From contig CALVDF010000018.1 in the NCBI GenBank assembly GCA_944326245.1, positions 1 through 56,149 on the forward strand: a stretch of DNA of 56,149 nt, in the 5' to 3' direction. Source of the stretch: an uncultured Bacteroidales bacterium. GTDB lineage: Bacteria > Bacteroidota > Bacteroidia > Bacteroidales > UBA932. Below the pieces are notes generated by a model. The model ran no database searches and was not told the origin of the DNA. It saw nothing but the letters and a program-made list of their open reading frames with translations. The position numbers and the translations under genes are program-made. Positions 46,901 through 55,212 of this stretch are shown piece after piece (position 1 is the stretch's first letter; each line of letters opens with the position of its first letter).

Positions 46901-47553
46901 ATGAAATCAAGAACCCGCTCACACCTATGAAGATCAGCATCCAGCATCTGGTACACATCAAAAAACAGGGCAATCCCGACTGGAAAGACCGTTTCGATGC
47001 CCTCGCATCAATGCTGATCGAACAGATAGACATACTGTCCAACACGGCCAGTGAATTTTCAAGCTTTGCCAAATTCTACAACGAAGAGGTCACTCAGGTA
47101 AACCTGGTGGAGATACTTTCAGAGCAGGAAGTGCTCTTCGACAACAATGAAAACATAGGCATGACATTCAGGTGCCGGCTGGACAAAGCAGTCATCATGG
47201 CCCGGAAAGGACAGATTACAAGAGCGTTCGTCAACCTCATAACAAACGCCATCCAGGCTGTTGAGAATCAGGAACACAAGGAAATACTGGTAACTCTGCA
47301 GCAGACTCCAGGACACTACAGGGTAGACATCGAGGACAATGGAAGCGGAGTCTCCGAAGAGAATCTGGAAAAGCTTTTCAGTCCCAACTTCACGACAAAG
47401 ACCAGGGGATCCGGACTGGGACTGGCCATCTGCAAAAGCATAGTAACGCAAAGCCACGGGGACATCTACTACTCCCGGTCGCAGGAACTGGGCGGAGCCG
47501 ACTTCACCGTCATACTTCCGATGTACACGGAAGTTCCGGAAGACTATACTTAG
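43948..47553 (+). CDS. Large NtrY-like sensor histidine kinase
   Basis: A 1201-residue membrane kinase starting at the ATG at 43948 (MNKTLLLLRHIRRN). It has one N-terminal helix, then an extracytoplasmic domain (about 40-215). A block of six or so helices follows (about 232-435), then a second large extracytoplasmic region (about 440-665) and further helices. After the last span (near 890-915) come a HAMP domain (NSITKPLKEISRNM, about 912-960), the dimerisation/phosphorylation helix with His985 in ARQIAHEIKNPLTPMKIS, and an ATPase domain (NLITNAIQAV, DNGSGVSEENLEKLF, GSGLGLAICKS). The HEIKNPLTP motif is typical of NtrY. The gene ends 7 bp from the convergent regulator gene, its likely partner. 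Confidence 0.92.
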   Translation: MNKTLLLLRHIRRNISRNRISIFWGLALCCFILSFFNIPFNTSGRRAGYVERQLHKRENVLQKYVDRAFATPQDEWLDFENFPDDMVLYRYVDRSLQSWVNTFPISNDEIRFLSPWYRIHDMHNRNTFNLPLAFLDDDEQYVNLGNSWYIVKVYRHDNITVIGAIEVMVQYSSENSVLRNSVNRRLGLTPSYTAAPVYIDDINVVYTDNGTPVFSVMHNKSLSDSNNRSSSLRWIALVMALMAILSFHARYRNMTALYFTLGGIFIMQLCSFMMIRDVPIDNEFFSPMLFADSNFNSFGALIVFHGFILLYCIATYNSRKPIIKDIWNSRPAIRRIKAAGIGLAIVILLAYIHFTFRSLILNSSINFDLFQINNISVYTVITFVSYGMLFLAALLLLNIFVPTFSRHYRIKRKRNSKRLILAYVLTVSVYTNACVSVFSFQKECENIRVLTGRLAIERDLALEMQLQSIEKSIISDPLVRRLTGNPEYENIILNRLAERYFFNILQEYDIRLAVCDRYQSIITDKYSAPVNCFSYYKDIIDNYGVKLSESSAFYYLDYFRNNISYLGAFTIFRGQMRYDLYLEIDSKTSSDNMGYPSSLLDNLNPAINAVRYPYSLAKYHNGRLTSNQGRYNFPVSINPYSFEEGFSHYFLEETVFFINKLPGTNIIAVSRPAQGIFPVIISFSYILLCFALIMIGLPHLFRKRDRESIFRPKRSFRMKMTILLTASMVGALILMAIGSVFILVGYINNNNNAMMEETLLSVQNALSKMTRTTESYNKLNTSEVFAAMNAVSQSAQVDINLFDPNGHLIKTTKPDIFNEYLASSRMNPHAYHELVYNRRMQAIEEEHISTLSYFSLYTPIYNENGTLLAIANIPYFINDTNFEYDATPIIAAIVNLYLILIIVALFVGITMSNSITKPLKEISRNMQAMDISHKVEHINYKADDELGLLVRTYNQMIDDLDRSTKELAQSEREQAWREMARQIAHEIKNPLTPMKISIQHLVHIKKQGNPDWKDRFDALASMLIEQIDILSNTASEFSSFAKFYNEEVTQVNLVEILSEQEVLFDNNENIGMTFRCRLDKAVIMARKGQITRAFVNLITNAIQAVENQEHKEILVTLQQTPGHYRVDIEDNGSGVSEENLEKLFSPNFTTKTRGSGLGLAICKSIVTQSHGDIYYSRSQELGGADFTVILPMYTEVPEDYT

Positions 47554-47560
47554 AAAGGAA

Positions 47561-48718
47561 TCAGTTCGGAAGAGCGAACATCATCACGTCATCCTTGGTA
47601 ATCCGCGCATTGGAAAGTATCAGCAGACGTTCCACAACATTGCGCAGTTCCCTGATATTGCCGCTCCATGCATGTCTGCAGAGCTCTTCGACCGCATCTG
47701 CATCAATCTCCTTGACAGGCTTCCCTGATTCCTGACAGATCTGCCTGATAAAATGATCTATAAGCATGGGGATGTCCTCCCTTCTCTCTGCCAGGGAAGG
47801 AACCCGTATGACGATCACGCTGATACGATGGTATAGGTCCTCCCTGAAATTGCCCTTCTCTATTTCCTCCTTCAGGTTCTTGTTGGTGGCTGCTATAACC
47901 CTTACATTGACTGTTATGTCCTTGTCTCCCCCGACCTTTGTAAGCTTGTTTTCCTGCAGCACGCGGAGCACCTTCGCCTGTGCCGCCAGAGACATGTCCC
48001 CTATCTCATCCAGAAAAAGGGTGCCGCCGTCAGCCTGTTCAAACTTGCCTTTGTGCTGTTTCTGGGCACCGGTGAAAGCCCCCTTCTCATGTCCGAACAG
48101 CTCACTCTCTATCAGTTCGCTTGGAATGGCAGCGCAATTGACCTCGACAAACGGCATCGAGGCCCTGTCGCTCTTTTCATGAAGCCACCTTGCCACCAGC
48201 TCCTTGCCGGTACCGTTGGAACCTGTAATCAGAACCCGTGCATCGGTCGGAGCCACACGGTCTATCATGTTTTTGATCCGCACTATCGCCGGAGACTCCC
48301 CGATTATTTCCTGCACCCCTCCCACTTTTTTCTTGAGTATCTTGGTCTCCCTCACCAGCGTCCCCTTGTCGGTCGCATTCTTGAGGGTTATCAGTATTCT
48401 GTTAAGGTCCAATGGCTTCTGAATGAAATCAAAAGCCCCTTTCTTGATGCACTCCACAGCCGTATCGATCGATCCGTGCCCCGATATCATCACAACGGGA
48501 GTCTCGTTGCCGCTCTCCGCCAGCCTGTCCAATACCTCTACCCCATCCATTCCAGGCATCTTTATATCACAGAATATCACATCGAAACTGTTTGAGGAAG
48601 CAGCTTCAAGCCCTGAAGCGCCATCCTCGGCCAGGGTAACCTGATGCCCTTCGAATTCCAGAATTTCCTTAAGTGTATTGCGGATGCTCCGCTCATCGTC
48701 TATGATAAGTACCTTCAT
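47561..48718 (-). CDS. Sigma-54-interacting response regulator lacking a DNA-binding domain
   Basis: A 385-residue NtrC-type regulator. Its receiver domain (1-120) has the phospho-acceptor Asp51 (FCDIKMPGMDG) and Lys101. The AAA+ domain (about 140-370) has Walker A GSNGTGKE (166-173), the sigma-54 contact motif GAFTGA (213-218) and Walker B LFLDEIGD (234-241). Usual NtrC proteins then carry a Fis-type helix-turn-helix; here the protein stops just after RELRNVVERLLILSN and MFALPN, with no room for it. It should activate sigma-54 promoters from solution, or act through a partner. The gene is convergent with the NtrY-like kinase. A TATATTTG box (48742-48749) lies 23 nt upstream. Confidence 0.93.
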   Translation of the reverse strand: MKVLIIDDERSIRNTLKEILEFEGHQVTLAEDGASGLEAASSNSFDVIFCDIKMPGMDGVEVLDRLAESGNETPVVMISGHGSIDTAVECIKKGAFDFIQKPLDLNRILITLKNATDKGTLVRETKILKKKVGGVQEIIGESPAIVRIKNMIDRVAPTDARVLITGSNGTGKELVARWLHEKSDRASMPFVEVNCAAIPSELIESELFGHEKGAFTGAQKQHKGKFEQADGGTLFLDEIGDMSLAAQAKVLRVLQENKLTKVGGDKDITVNVRVIAATNKNLKEEIEKGNFREDLYHRISVIVIRVPSLAERREDIPMLIDHFIRQICQESGKPVKEIDADAVEELCRHAWSGNIRELRNVVERLLILSNARITKDDVMMFALPN

Positions 48719-48741
48719 TGCTTTTCGGTTTTACAGCCACA

Positions 48742-48749
48742 CAAATATA
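48742..48749 (-). promoter_or_regulatory. -7 box for the response regulator
   Basis: TATATTTG on the minus strand fits TAnnTTTG, 23 nt before the start codon. A TTTG at 48777-48780 lies 27 nt away, longer than usual. Confidence 0.4.
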
Positions 48750-48804
48750 CAACTTTAATGCCGCAATTGTCCCAACAAAATGCGGAAGTTCCGGCAGTTC
48801 TTCA

Positions 48805-48812
48805 TATATTTG
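48805..48812 (+). promoter_or_regulatory. -7 box for dnaX-lptB
   Basis: TATATTTG on the plus strand fits TAnnTTTG, 15 nt before the dnaX start. Confidence 0.4.
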
Positions 48813-48827
48813 TAGGTTGATCGAGTT

Positions 48828-50576
48828 ATGGAACAGTTTATAGTATCTGCCAGAAAATACCGGCCGGACACTTTCGAGTCGCTTATCGGCCAGGAGAACA
48901 TAGCCCGGACCCTGAAGAACTCCATTATCAGGGGCCAGCTTGCCCATGCCTACCTCTTCTGCGGGCCGCGTGGAGTCGGGAAGACAACGACTGCCAGGAT
49001 CTTCGCAAAATCCATCAACTGCCTCAACCCTGGCCCCGACATGGAGCCATGCGGCAAATGCGAGTCATGCCTCTCCTTTGCCGAGGGACGTTCGTACTGC
49101 ATCCATGAACTCGATGCCGCATCAAACAACTCAGTGGACGATATCCGCAACCTCACTGACATGGTGCGGATTCCTCCGCAGATAGGCAAGTACAGCGTCT
49201 ACATCATAGACGAGGTCCACATGCTCTCTTCAGCTGCTTTCAATGCATTCCTCAAGACACTTGAAGAGCCGCCCGCCCACGCCATATTCATCCTCGCCAC
49301 CACCGAGAAGCACAAGATACTGCCGACCATCCTGTCCCGCTGCCAGACTTTTGACTTCAACCGCATAAGCGTACCGGACATAGTCCGCAACCTGGAAAAC
49401 ATAGCAGCCAAGGAAGGGATAACCATCGACAGCGAAAGTCTCCATGTCATTGCAGTCAAGGCAGACGGCGCCATGAGGGACGCACTTACGATCTTTGACC
49501 AGATCGTTGCATTCTGCGGCAGGGAAGTACGTTACGAAGACGTCATCCGCGACCTCAATGTGCTGGACTATGAATATTATTTCAAAATCATCGACAATTC
49601 CCTGGCAGGTGACTGCATAGCTTCACTTCTGCTGTTCGACGAGATTCTCGCCAAGGGATTCAACGCCCTGCACTTCGTGTCCGGGCTAAGCTCCCATCTG
49701 AGGAACCTTCTTGTATGCAGGAACTCCAGCGGCACAGCACTTCTCGAGCTTCCCCCTTCCCTTATCGGACGATACAGGGAACAGGCAGCCAGATGCTCCG
49801 TCCAGTTCATCTTGTCATCCCTCAACATCACGATGAACTGCGAGGCCGGATACCGTCAGAGCGGGAACCAGAGACTGCTCATAGAGTTTGCGCTCATGCG
49901 GCTGGCCGAGAAGACAATGACTGCTCCGGCCAAAGGACAGGCCGCCACCCCCGTACAACCCGCACAGACGGAACAGGCCACACAGACGGAACAACCCCGT
50001 TCCGCCACCACACAACCGGCTCAACCGGCCAAACCTGCACAACAGGCACAACAGGCACCGCCGGTGCCCGAAGCGGAACAGCCCCAGACAGCACCCGTTA
50101 GCAGGAAACTCCCGGGCCTCTCTCTCAAAAACCTTATGTCAAGGGCAGAAAAACAGGAGACGGCCGGAACAGGAGGAAGCGCATCACTTACCGACGAGCC
50201 GCTCACCTTCGAGTCGATGATGAATGCATGGCAGGCAATGGCGGACCGAGAGAAATCTTCCGGACGCAGCGCCCTTGCAACGGCCATGCTCCTGCACAGT
50301 CCCGGCATAGATATTGAAAATGCAGTACTGACTTTTTTCGTGAGCAACAGCGCCCAACAGGAATGGATCAGGGAAAAGGCGCTCATGAGGATGGAATCCG
50401 CCATAAGGCAAGAATTGGGAAACAACAAGGTAAAAATAGACGTCCAGATATACGAATCACCGTCAGGGCAGAAAGACGCCACTCCATACATGCCGGTGGA
50501 CAAAGCCAAATTCCTGGTAGCCAAGCAACCGGAACTCAATGAGCTGGTAAAGGACCTCGACCTGGACGTCAAATGA
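48828..50576 (+). CDS. dnaX: DNA polymerase III subunit tau/gamma
   Basis: A 582-residue clamp-loader ATPase. It has Walker A GPRGVGKT (46-53), a four-Cys zinc module (Cys65, 75, 78 and 81), [20 protein letters not shown] and sensor motif [10 protein letters not shown] linker at about 365-430 is made almost entirely of Ala, Gln, Pro and Thr. The C-terminal part (about 455-582) probably binds the polymerase alpha subunit, as tau does. No obvious frameshift site for a separate gamma product is apparent. It overlaps lptB by 4 bp (ATGA). Confidence 0.95.
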   Translation: MEQFIVSARKYRPDTFESLIGQENIARTLKNSIIRGQLAHAYLFCGPRGVGKTTTARIFAKSINCLNPGPDMEPCGKCESCLSFAEGRSYCIHELDAASNNSVDDIRNLTDMVRIPPQIGKYSVYIIDEVHMLSSAAFNAFLKTLEEPPAHAIFILATTEKHKILPTILSRCQTFDFNRISVPDIVRNLENIAAKEGITIDSESLHVIAVKADGAMRDALTIFDQIVAFCGREVRYEDVIRDLNVLDYEYYFKIIDNSLAGDCIASLLLFDEILAKGFNALHFVSGLSSHLRNLLVCRNSSGTALLELPPSLIGRYREQAARCSVQFILSSLNITMNCEAGYRQSGNQRLLIEFALMRLAEKTMTAPAKGQAATPVQPAQTEQATQTEQPRSATTQPAQPAKPAQQAQQAPPVPEAEQPQTAPVSRKLPGLSLKNLMSRAEKQETAGTGGSASLTDEPLTFESMMNAWQAMADREKSSGRSALATAMLLHSPGIDIENAVLTFFVSNSAQQEWIREKALMRMESAIRQELGNNKVKIDVQIYESPSGQKDATPYMPVDKAKFLVAKQPELNELVKDLDLDVK

Positions 50577-51340
50577 CACAAAGACAGAGTACAATGAAAC
50601 TATACAGCGAAAACCTGGTAAAGAAATACGGGGCACGGACAGTCGTAAAAGGAGTTTCCATCTATGTGGAACAAGGAGAGATTGTAGGCCTGCTCGGACC
50701 CAACGGGGCAGGAAAGACAACAAGCTTCTACATGATTACAGGACTGATCAAGCCCAATGACGGACACATTTTTCTGGACAATGAAGAGATAACGGAACTG
50801 CCCATGTACCGCCGCGCCCAGAAGGGGCTAGGGTATCTGGCACAGGAAGCATCGGTATTCCGCAAGATGTCCGTAGAGAACAACATCATGTCTGTCATGG
50901 AATTTTCCAAATTCACCAAAAAGGAAAGACGTGACCGCCTGGAATCCCTGATAGACGAGTTCGGTCTGGAAAAGGTCCGCAAGAGCTACGGCATCCAGCT
51001 CTCGGGCGGAGAGCGCAGACGCTGCGAGATAGCAAGAGCACTGGCCATAGATCCCAAATTCATCCTGCTCGACGAACCATTTGCCGGAGTTGACCCGATT
51101 GCCGTGGAGGATATCCAGCATATCATTGCAAAACTGAAGACCAAGAACATCGGCATCATCATCACCGACCACAACGTCCACGAGACCCTTGCAATAACCG
51201 ACAGGGCCTATCTGCTCTACGAAGGAAGCATTCTTCAAAGCGGCACCGCCGAAGAGCTGGCATCCAACCCCGAGGTCCGCAAAAAATACCTGGGCCAGAA
51301 TTTCGAGCTACGCAAAGCAGTCCTGCGTCCCAGAGACTGA
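50573..51340 (+). CDS. lptB: Lipopolysaccharide-export ABC ATPase LptB
   Basis: A 255-residue ABC ATPase that powers lipopolysaccharide transport to the outer membrane with LptFG. It has Walker [10 protein letters not shown], signature [15 protein letters not shown], Walker [14 protein letters not shown] and H-loop [10 protein letters not shown]. The [11 protein letters not shown] and [11 protein letters not shown] segments are typical of LptB. Two starts are possible: 50573, which overlaps dnaX by 4 bp, and 50594 ([13 protein letters not shown]), which fits the family better at the N-terminus. lptF and lptG are not in the window. Confidence 0.93.
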   Translation: MTQRQSTMKLYSENLVKKYGARTVVKGVSIYVEQGEIVGLLGPNGAGKTTSFYMITGLIKPNDGHIFLDNEEITELPMYRRAQKGLGYLAQEASVFRKMSVENNIMSVMEFSKFTKKERRDRLESLIDEFGLEKVRKSYGIQLSGGERRRCEIARALAIDPKFILLDEPFAGVDPIAVEDIQHIIAKLKTKNIGIIITDHNVHETLAITDRAYLLYEGSILQSGTAEELASNPEVRKKYLGQNFELRKAVLRPRD

Positions 51341-51361
51341 AAACAGAAAGGAAAAGGCGGA

Positions 51362-52273
51362 TTACATACCGGAAATGGCACCGGCCACTTTCTCCAGCTG
51401 CCACCTGGTCGTGGAGGTAGCTCCGCAGATACCTACAATATCGTCCGGGAAGAACATACCGGCACTCAGTTCATCGGCACTTTCCACCTTGTACGAACGG
51501 GGATTGACAGATCGGCACAACTCAAACAGCACCTTTCCGTTGGAGCTTTCCCGGCCGCATACGAATACGACCACACTGCAGGCGGCCGCGAACTCCCGCA
51601 GGGCCTTGTGCCTGGACGACACATGACGGCAAATGGTATTGAAGACCTCCAGAGAACTTTTCCCGCAGCCGTCACCGGCATTGCAACCTGAAGACACAGC
51701 CTGCGATGCTTGCTTCAGACGGGCCGCAATGGAAGAATATTCGTCAGGATCCTTGGTCGTCTGCGAAAAAAGGGCAACCGGACGGGACGGATCGATCTCC
51801 CCCGATGCCAGCTTTTCCTCCAGATCAGCCATGTTTTCAACTACAGACGCATGACCACCTGTCTGCCCTACAAGACCGTTTACCTCGGCATGCCCCCGTT
51901 TCCCGAATATGACGACAGTTCCCCCCGATTCAGACATAGCGGCATACTTGGCCGCTATCTTCTTCTGCAGGGCAAGTACTACCGGGCAGGTACAGTCTAT
52001 CAGGGACACCCCGTACCGGCTGGCCTGATCATAGGTTGAAGGAGGTTCGCCATGGGCCCTAATCAGAACCGTGGAGCCTTTCAATGACGGCAGATCCGAA
52101 TATCCCACCGTTCGGAGCCCCAGACCGGCCAGACGCCGGATCTCGGCATCGTTGTGGACTATCGCGCCCAATGAGAACAGACGTCCGTGCTCCGACAGAT
52201 ATTTCTCCGCTGTGGAAATCGCACGTCCTACCCCGTTGCAGCAACCGGAGCCACTGTCTATCAGAATCCGCAT
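51362..52273 (-). CDS. ispH: 4-hydroxy-3-methylbut-2-enyl diphosphate reductase
   Basis: A 303-residue Fe-S enzyme of the last MEP-pathway step. The three cluster ligands are Cys12 (or Cys11), Cys96 (DCTCPVV) and Cys215 (FNTICRHV), and substrate residues His40, His74, His128 and Glu130 are in place. The usual SGFCFGV near the first ligand reads SGCCNGV here, giving two adjacent Cys. There is also an extra Gly/Ser/Cys segment (about 194-207, with Cys197 and Cys203) just before the third ligand. It overlaps cmk by 13 bp. With UppS it supplies polyprenyl carriers. Confidence 0.93.
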   Translation of the reverse strand: MRILIDSGSGCCNGVGRAISTAEKYLSEHGRLFSLGAIVHNDAEIRRLAGLGLRTVGYSDLPSLKGSTVLIRAHGEPPSTYDQASRYGVSLIDCTCPVVLALQKKIAAKYAAMSESGGTVVIFGKRGHAEVNGLVGQTGGHASVVENMADLEEKLASGEIDPSRPVALFSQTTKDPDEYSSIAARLKQASQAVSSGCNAGDGCGKSSLEVFNTICRHVSSRHKALREFAAACSVVVFVCGRESSNGKVLFELCRSVNPRSYKVESADELSAGMFFPDDIVGICGATSTTRWQLEKVAGAISGM

Positions 52274-52977
52274 AGATGCCTCCGTTTCAACAGTTCATGG
52301 AACCATTCCACCTGATCATCCACCGTCATGTCGCTGTTGTCAAGCAGCTCGGCATCGGGTGCCTGCTTCAGCGGAGCCGTTTCCCTGTGAGCATCGAGAT
52401 AATCCCTTTCCTTCAGATTCGAAAGGATATCTTCATAACTGACGTCATATCCCCTCATGCGCATTTCCTCATAACGGCGTTCTGCCCTTACTTCCGGCCT
52501 TGCCGTCATGAATATCTTGAGTTCCGCATCCGGGAACACTGCCGTACCTATATCCCGTCCGTCCATCACCACACCGCGTGCCGAACCGATCTCCCGCAGA
52601 CGACGGTCCACATACCTGCGCACCTCAGGAATAGCCGCCACGTGACTTACCACCCTGGATATCTCTATGGTCCGTATTTCCTTCTCTATATTCTCCCCGT
52701 CCAGCCATGTCTCGCTTGCGCCGCCCGCCCCGGACGTTCTGAAAGATATTTCCACGGGCCCTGCGTTGCCTGAAAGTATCCCGGCCAGCGCATGCACGTC
52801 GGATATGGTATTGTTTTTGGATACAAGTCCTTTCCGGAACGCCAGAAGAGTGACGGCACGGTACATGGCACCGGTGTCTATATAGATGTAGCCCAGCTCT
52901 TTCGCGATAGCTTTGGCGAATGTGCTCTTTCCTGTAGAAGAGTGACCGTCGACGGCTATGATAATAGGTGAACTCAT
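52261..52977 (-). CDS. cmk: Cytidylate kinase
   Basis: A 238-residue P-loop kinase that phosphorylates CMP and dCMP. It has Walker A GHSSTGKST, YIDTGAMYRAVTL and DGRDIGTAVFP. The start is the ATG at 52977 (MSSPIIIAVDG). A TTG three codons earlier is unlikely because it falls in the candidate promoter box. The C-terminal helix ends in LLKRRHLCGF. The gene leads the pair cmk-ispH, with which it overlaps by 13 bp, and is divergent from the secreted-protein gene at 53035. Confidence 0.96.
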   Translation of the reverse strand: MSSPIIIAVDGHSSTGKSTFAKAIAKELGYIYIDTGAMYRAVTLLAFRKGLVSKNNTISDVHALAGILSGNAGPVEISFRTSGAGGASETWLDGENIEKEIRTIEISRVVSHVAAIPEVRRYVDRRLREIGSARGVVMDGRDIGTAVFPDAELKIFMTARPEVRAERRYEEMRMRGYDVSYEDILSNLKERDYLDAHRETAPLKQAPDAELLDNSDMTVDDQVEWFHELLKRRHLCGF

Positions 52978-52983
52978 AGAGTA

Positions 52984-52991
52984 CAAAAATA
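52984..52991 (-). promoter_or_regulatory. -7 box for cmk, giving almost no leader
   Basis: TATTTTTG on the minus strand fits TAnnTTTG and lies only 6 nt before the cmk ATG, so a transcript from it would be leaderless or nearly so. Confidence 0.4.
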
Positions 52992-53004
52992 GTGATATTT
53001 TATC

Positions 53005-53012
53005 TACTTTTG
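53005..53012 (+). promoter_or_regulatory. -7 box for the 53-kb plus-strand operon
   Basis: TACTTTTG on the plus strand fits TAnnTTTG, 22 nt before the start at 53035, and back-to-back with the cmk box (13 bp between). Confidence 0.4.
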
Positions 53013-53034
53013 CAGAAATTTAATTGTGACTGAC

Positions 53035-53979
53035 ATGAAAAAAGCACTTGCCATCCTGCTGCCCATGCTCGCAGCCATTTCCCTGACGGCACAGGAGACC
53101 CGCCCCAACATGGAAATCAAACAGTTTGAAGAACAGAAAGTCGAGTCCAACCGCGAATTCTACGGAGACCTGCCGGCACGCATGACCAAGGTCGTCATCG
53201 CCGGGGACAATTCCATGACGGACCTGATTTTCAAGAATGCAGTCGAGGAGAGCTGGAACATCTCCCCGTTCGAGTTCTGCAGCTACGACGAATTCGACCG
53301 CATAAAGACCGACACCAACTATTACTTCCTCATGCGTCTGGACAAGATGCACCGCAGCGAAAGCGACCCGGCAATGGAGTTCATATGTTTCCTCAAAGGC
53401 AATGAAAAGGCAGCCGACAACATATCGGCCATGCCGGAACTCATAGCCCTGCCCCTTTTCCCGGCAGACGACAACAGCGACAGGATCTATACATACCTGC
53501 CAGCCTACATGAACATCATACAGAACTACCTTCAGAAGATCGTTGACGGACGCATATATCCTTCGAAACGCGGTGTAATACAGACCGGCACCTTCGACAA
53601 GAACCGCAACACCAAAGTCCTGTTCCGCAAAGGGGACCTGGCCTATGAACCTGCAATGCAGGAATTCGAGCGCATGTTCCGCGGCAGGGCTGACAAGGTA
53701 AGCCAGGATGAAATAGACAAGGCACTCGAAACAGGAGCACCCAACACACTGGTCTCTCTCGTAGTAGCGCCATCCGAGATATATGGCAAAGCATTTTGCT
53801 ACAAGATGATAATCAGTGCTGACACGTATGAGCTCATGTACTGGAAACGCCACAAGCTCAACCGCCGGAAAGGCCCCGGATTCCTGAAATCGGATCTCAG
53901 ACGCATATCAAGACTTATCACCCCCGAATTCAAACCGGTCAAAGTCACCGGCACAGAAGACGCAGACAATACCAAATGA
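53035..53979 (+). CDS. Unrecognised exported protein upstream of an M16 peptidase
   Basis: A 314-residue protein starting at the ATG at 53035 (MKKALAILL), with a signal peptide ending LTAQ. The mature part is acidic and mixed alpha/beta, with segments such as PARMTKVVIAGDNSMTDL and RIYTYLPAYMNIIQNYL. I cannot name the family. It overlaps the M16 peptidase gene by 4 bp (ATGA), so it is probably made along with it. It may process or present a substrate for that enzyme, but this is only suggested by position. Confidence 0.75.
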   Translation: MKKALAILLPMLAAISLTAQETRPNMEIKQFEEQKVESNREFYGDLPARMTKVVIAGDNSMTDLIFKNAVEESWNISPFEFCSYDEFDRIKTDTNYYFLMRLDKMHRSESDPAMEFICFLKGNEKAADNISAMPELIALPLFPADDNSDRIYTYLPAYMNIIQNYLQKIVDGRIYPSKRGVIQTGTFDKNRNTKVLFRKGDLAYEPAMQEFERMFRGRADKVSQDEIDKALETGAPNTLVSLVVAPSEIYGKAFCYKMIISADTYELMYWKRHKLNRRKGPGFLKSDLRRISRLITPEFKPVKVTGTEDADNTK

Positions 53980-55205
53980 GATTTGCCTTCAAACGCAGCC
54001 TCTCTCCTGTAGCATACTGCGCTCTCCACATACAGACCGGCACCCGCTACGAGAGCCCCGGCCAGGGAGGACTGGCGCATTTCACCGAGCACCTGCTCTT
54101 CAAGGGCACGGAGACCCGAAGTGCCAATACGGTCAATTCCTATATCGAGAAACTCGGAGGAGAGCTCAATGCCTACACTACCAAGGAAGAGACAGTAATA
54201 CATGCCACTGTCCTCAAGGAGGACCTCAGGCGGGCGGTAGACCTGCTCATGGACATCGCCTTCAGATGCACTTTCCCGGAAAAGGAGATAGAGAAGGAGC
54301 GCGGGGTAGTACTGGAGGAGATCAAGACATACAAGGATTCTCCGGCTGAACAGATCTACGATGATTTTGAAGAGTTGATGTTCAGCGGCACACCACTGTC
54401 CATGCCGGTACTCGGAAAGGCCAGGGACCTGCGCAAGGCTGACCGCACCGTGATCACCGGCTACTACAGGACAATGTTCAGGGAAGACAACATGTTTTTC
54501 ACAGTAGTGGCCGATCTGGAGGAAAATAAGGTAAGGGACATGGTCGAAAAATCCCTGAAGGCATATTCCCATGAAGGGGCGTCCGCGACGATACAGGCCG
54601 GAGCAACCGCTTCCGGTACATGTTCCAGGGAACAGCCGTTCCTTGAGGCAAACACTCCTTTCGAGCGGACCGTCACCAGACACAGCCACCAGGTCCACTG
54701 CATCATAGGGGCCAGGGCATATTCGGCATACGACAGCAGGAGGATTCCTCTCAGCCTGCTGATAAACATACTGGGAGGCCCTGTCGCCAACTCGCGCCTC
54801 AACCTCCTGCTCAGGGAGCGCTACGGTCTTGTATACAGCGCAGAAGCCTCATACGGACTGTATTCGGACGCAGGAATCGCCACAATTTACTTCGGATGCG
54901 ACCGTTCGAGCCTCGACAGATGCCTGGCACTGACAGGCAAGGTTCTCGCCTCCCTCAGGGAAGATACCCTTTCTTCAAGAGCCCTGAACTGGGCAAAGAA
55001 GCAGTATCTGGGGCAGATGGCAATAGCATCAGACAACGGGGAAGCCCAGGTCCTGTCCATGGGCAAAAGCCTGATGACATACGGACGTGTCATCACCAAC
55101 GCCGAATCTGCAAAGATGATTGAGGCCATCACGGCAGAGGATCTGCTCAACACGGCCCGGGAGGTATTCGATCCTGACGGATTGTCCAGACTCATATACA
55201 ACTGA
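53976..55205 (+). CDS. M16-family zinc metallopeptidase
   Basis: A 409-residue inverzincin. The inverted zinc motif HFTEH is at 35-39 (His35, Glu38, His39) and the third ligand is Glu114 or Glu115 (VVLEEIKTY). The C-terminal half has the usual inactive-domain layout, including RLNLLLRERYGLVYSA near residue 275. Single-unit M16 proteins of this size often work as a dimer or pair with a second, inactive subunit; none is next to it here. No signal peptide is seen, so it is probably cytoplasmic. It overlaps the preceding exported-protein gene by 4 bp and ends 7 bp before the O-methyltransferase gene. Confidence 0.9.
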   Translation: MRFAFKRSLSPVAYCALHIQTGTRYESPGQGGLAHFTEHLLFKGTETRSANTVNSYIEKLGGELNAYTTKEETVIHATVLKEDLRRAVDLLMDIAFRCTFPEKEIEKERGVVLEEIKTYKDSPAEQIYDDFEELMFSGTPLSMPVLGKARDLRKADRTVITGYYRTMFREDNMFFTVVADLEENKVRDMVEKSLKAYSHEGASATIQAGATASGTCSREQPFLEANTPFERTVTRHSHQVHCIIGARAYSAYDSRRIPLSLLINILGGPVANSRLNLLLRERYGLVYSAEASYGLYSDAGIATIYFGCDRSSLDRCLALTGKVLASLREDTLSSRALNWAKKQYLGQMAIASDNGEAQVLSMGKSLMTYGRVITNAESAKMIEAITAEDLLNTAREVFDPDGLSRLIYN

Positions 55206-55212
55206 TCCGACC

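Noticed and set aside
53799..54698. A 299-codon minus-strand frame antisense to the M16 peptidase
   Set aside because: It overlaps two genes with strong family evidence and has no motif of its own. A second one at 53020-53853 fails for the same reason.
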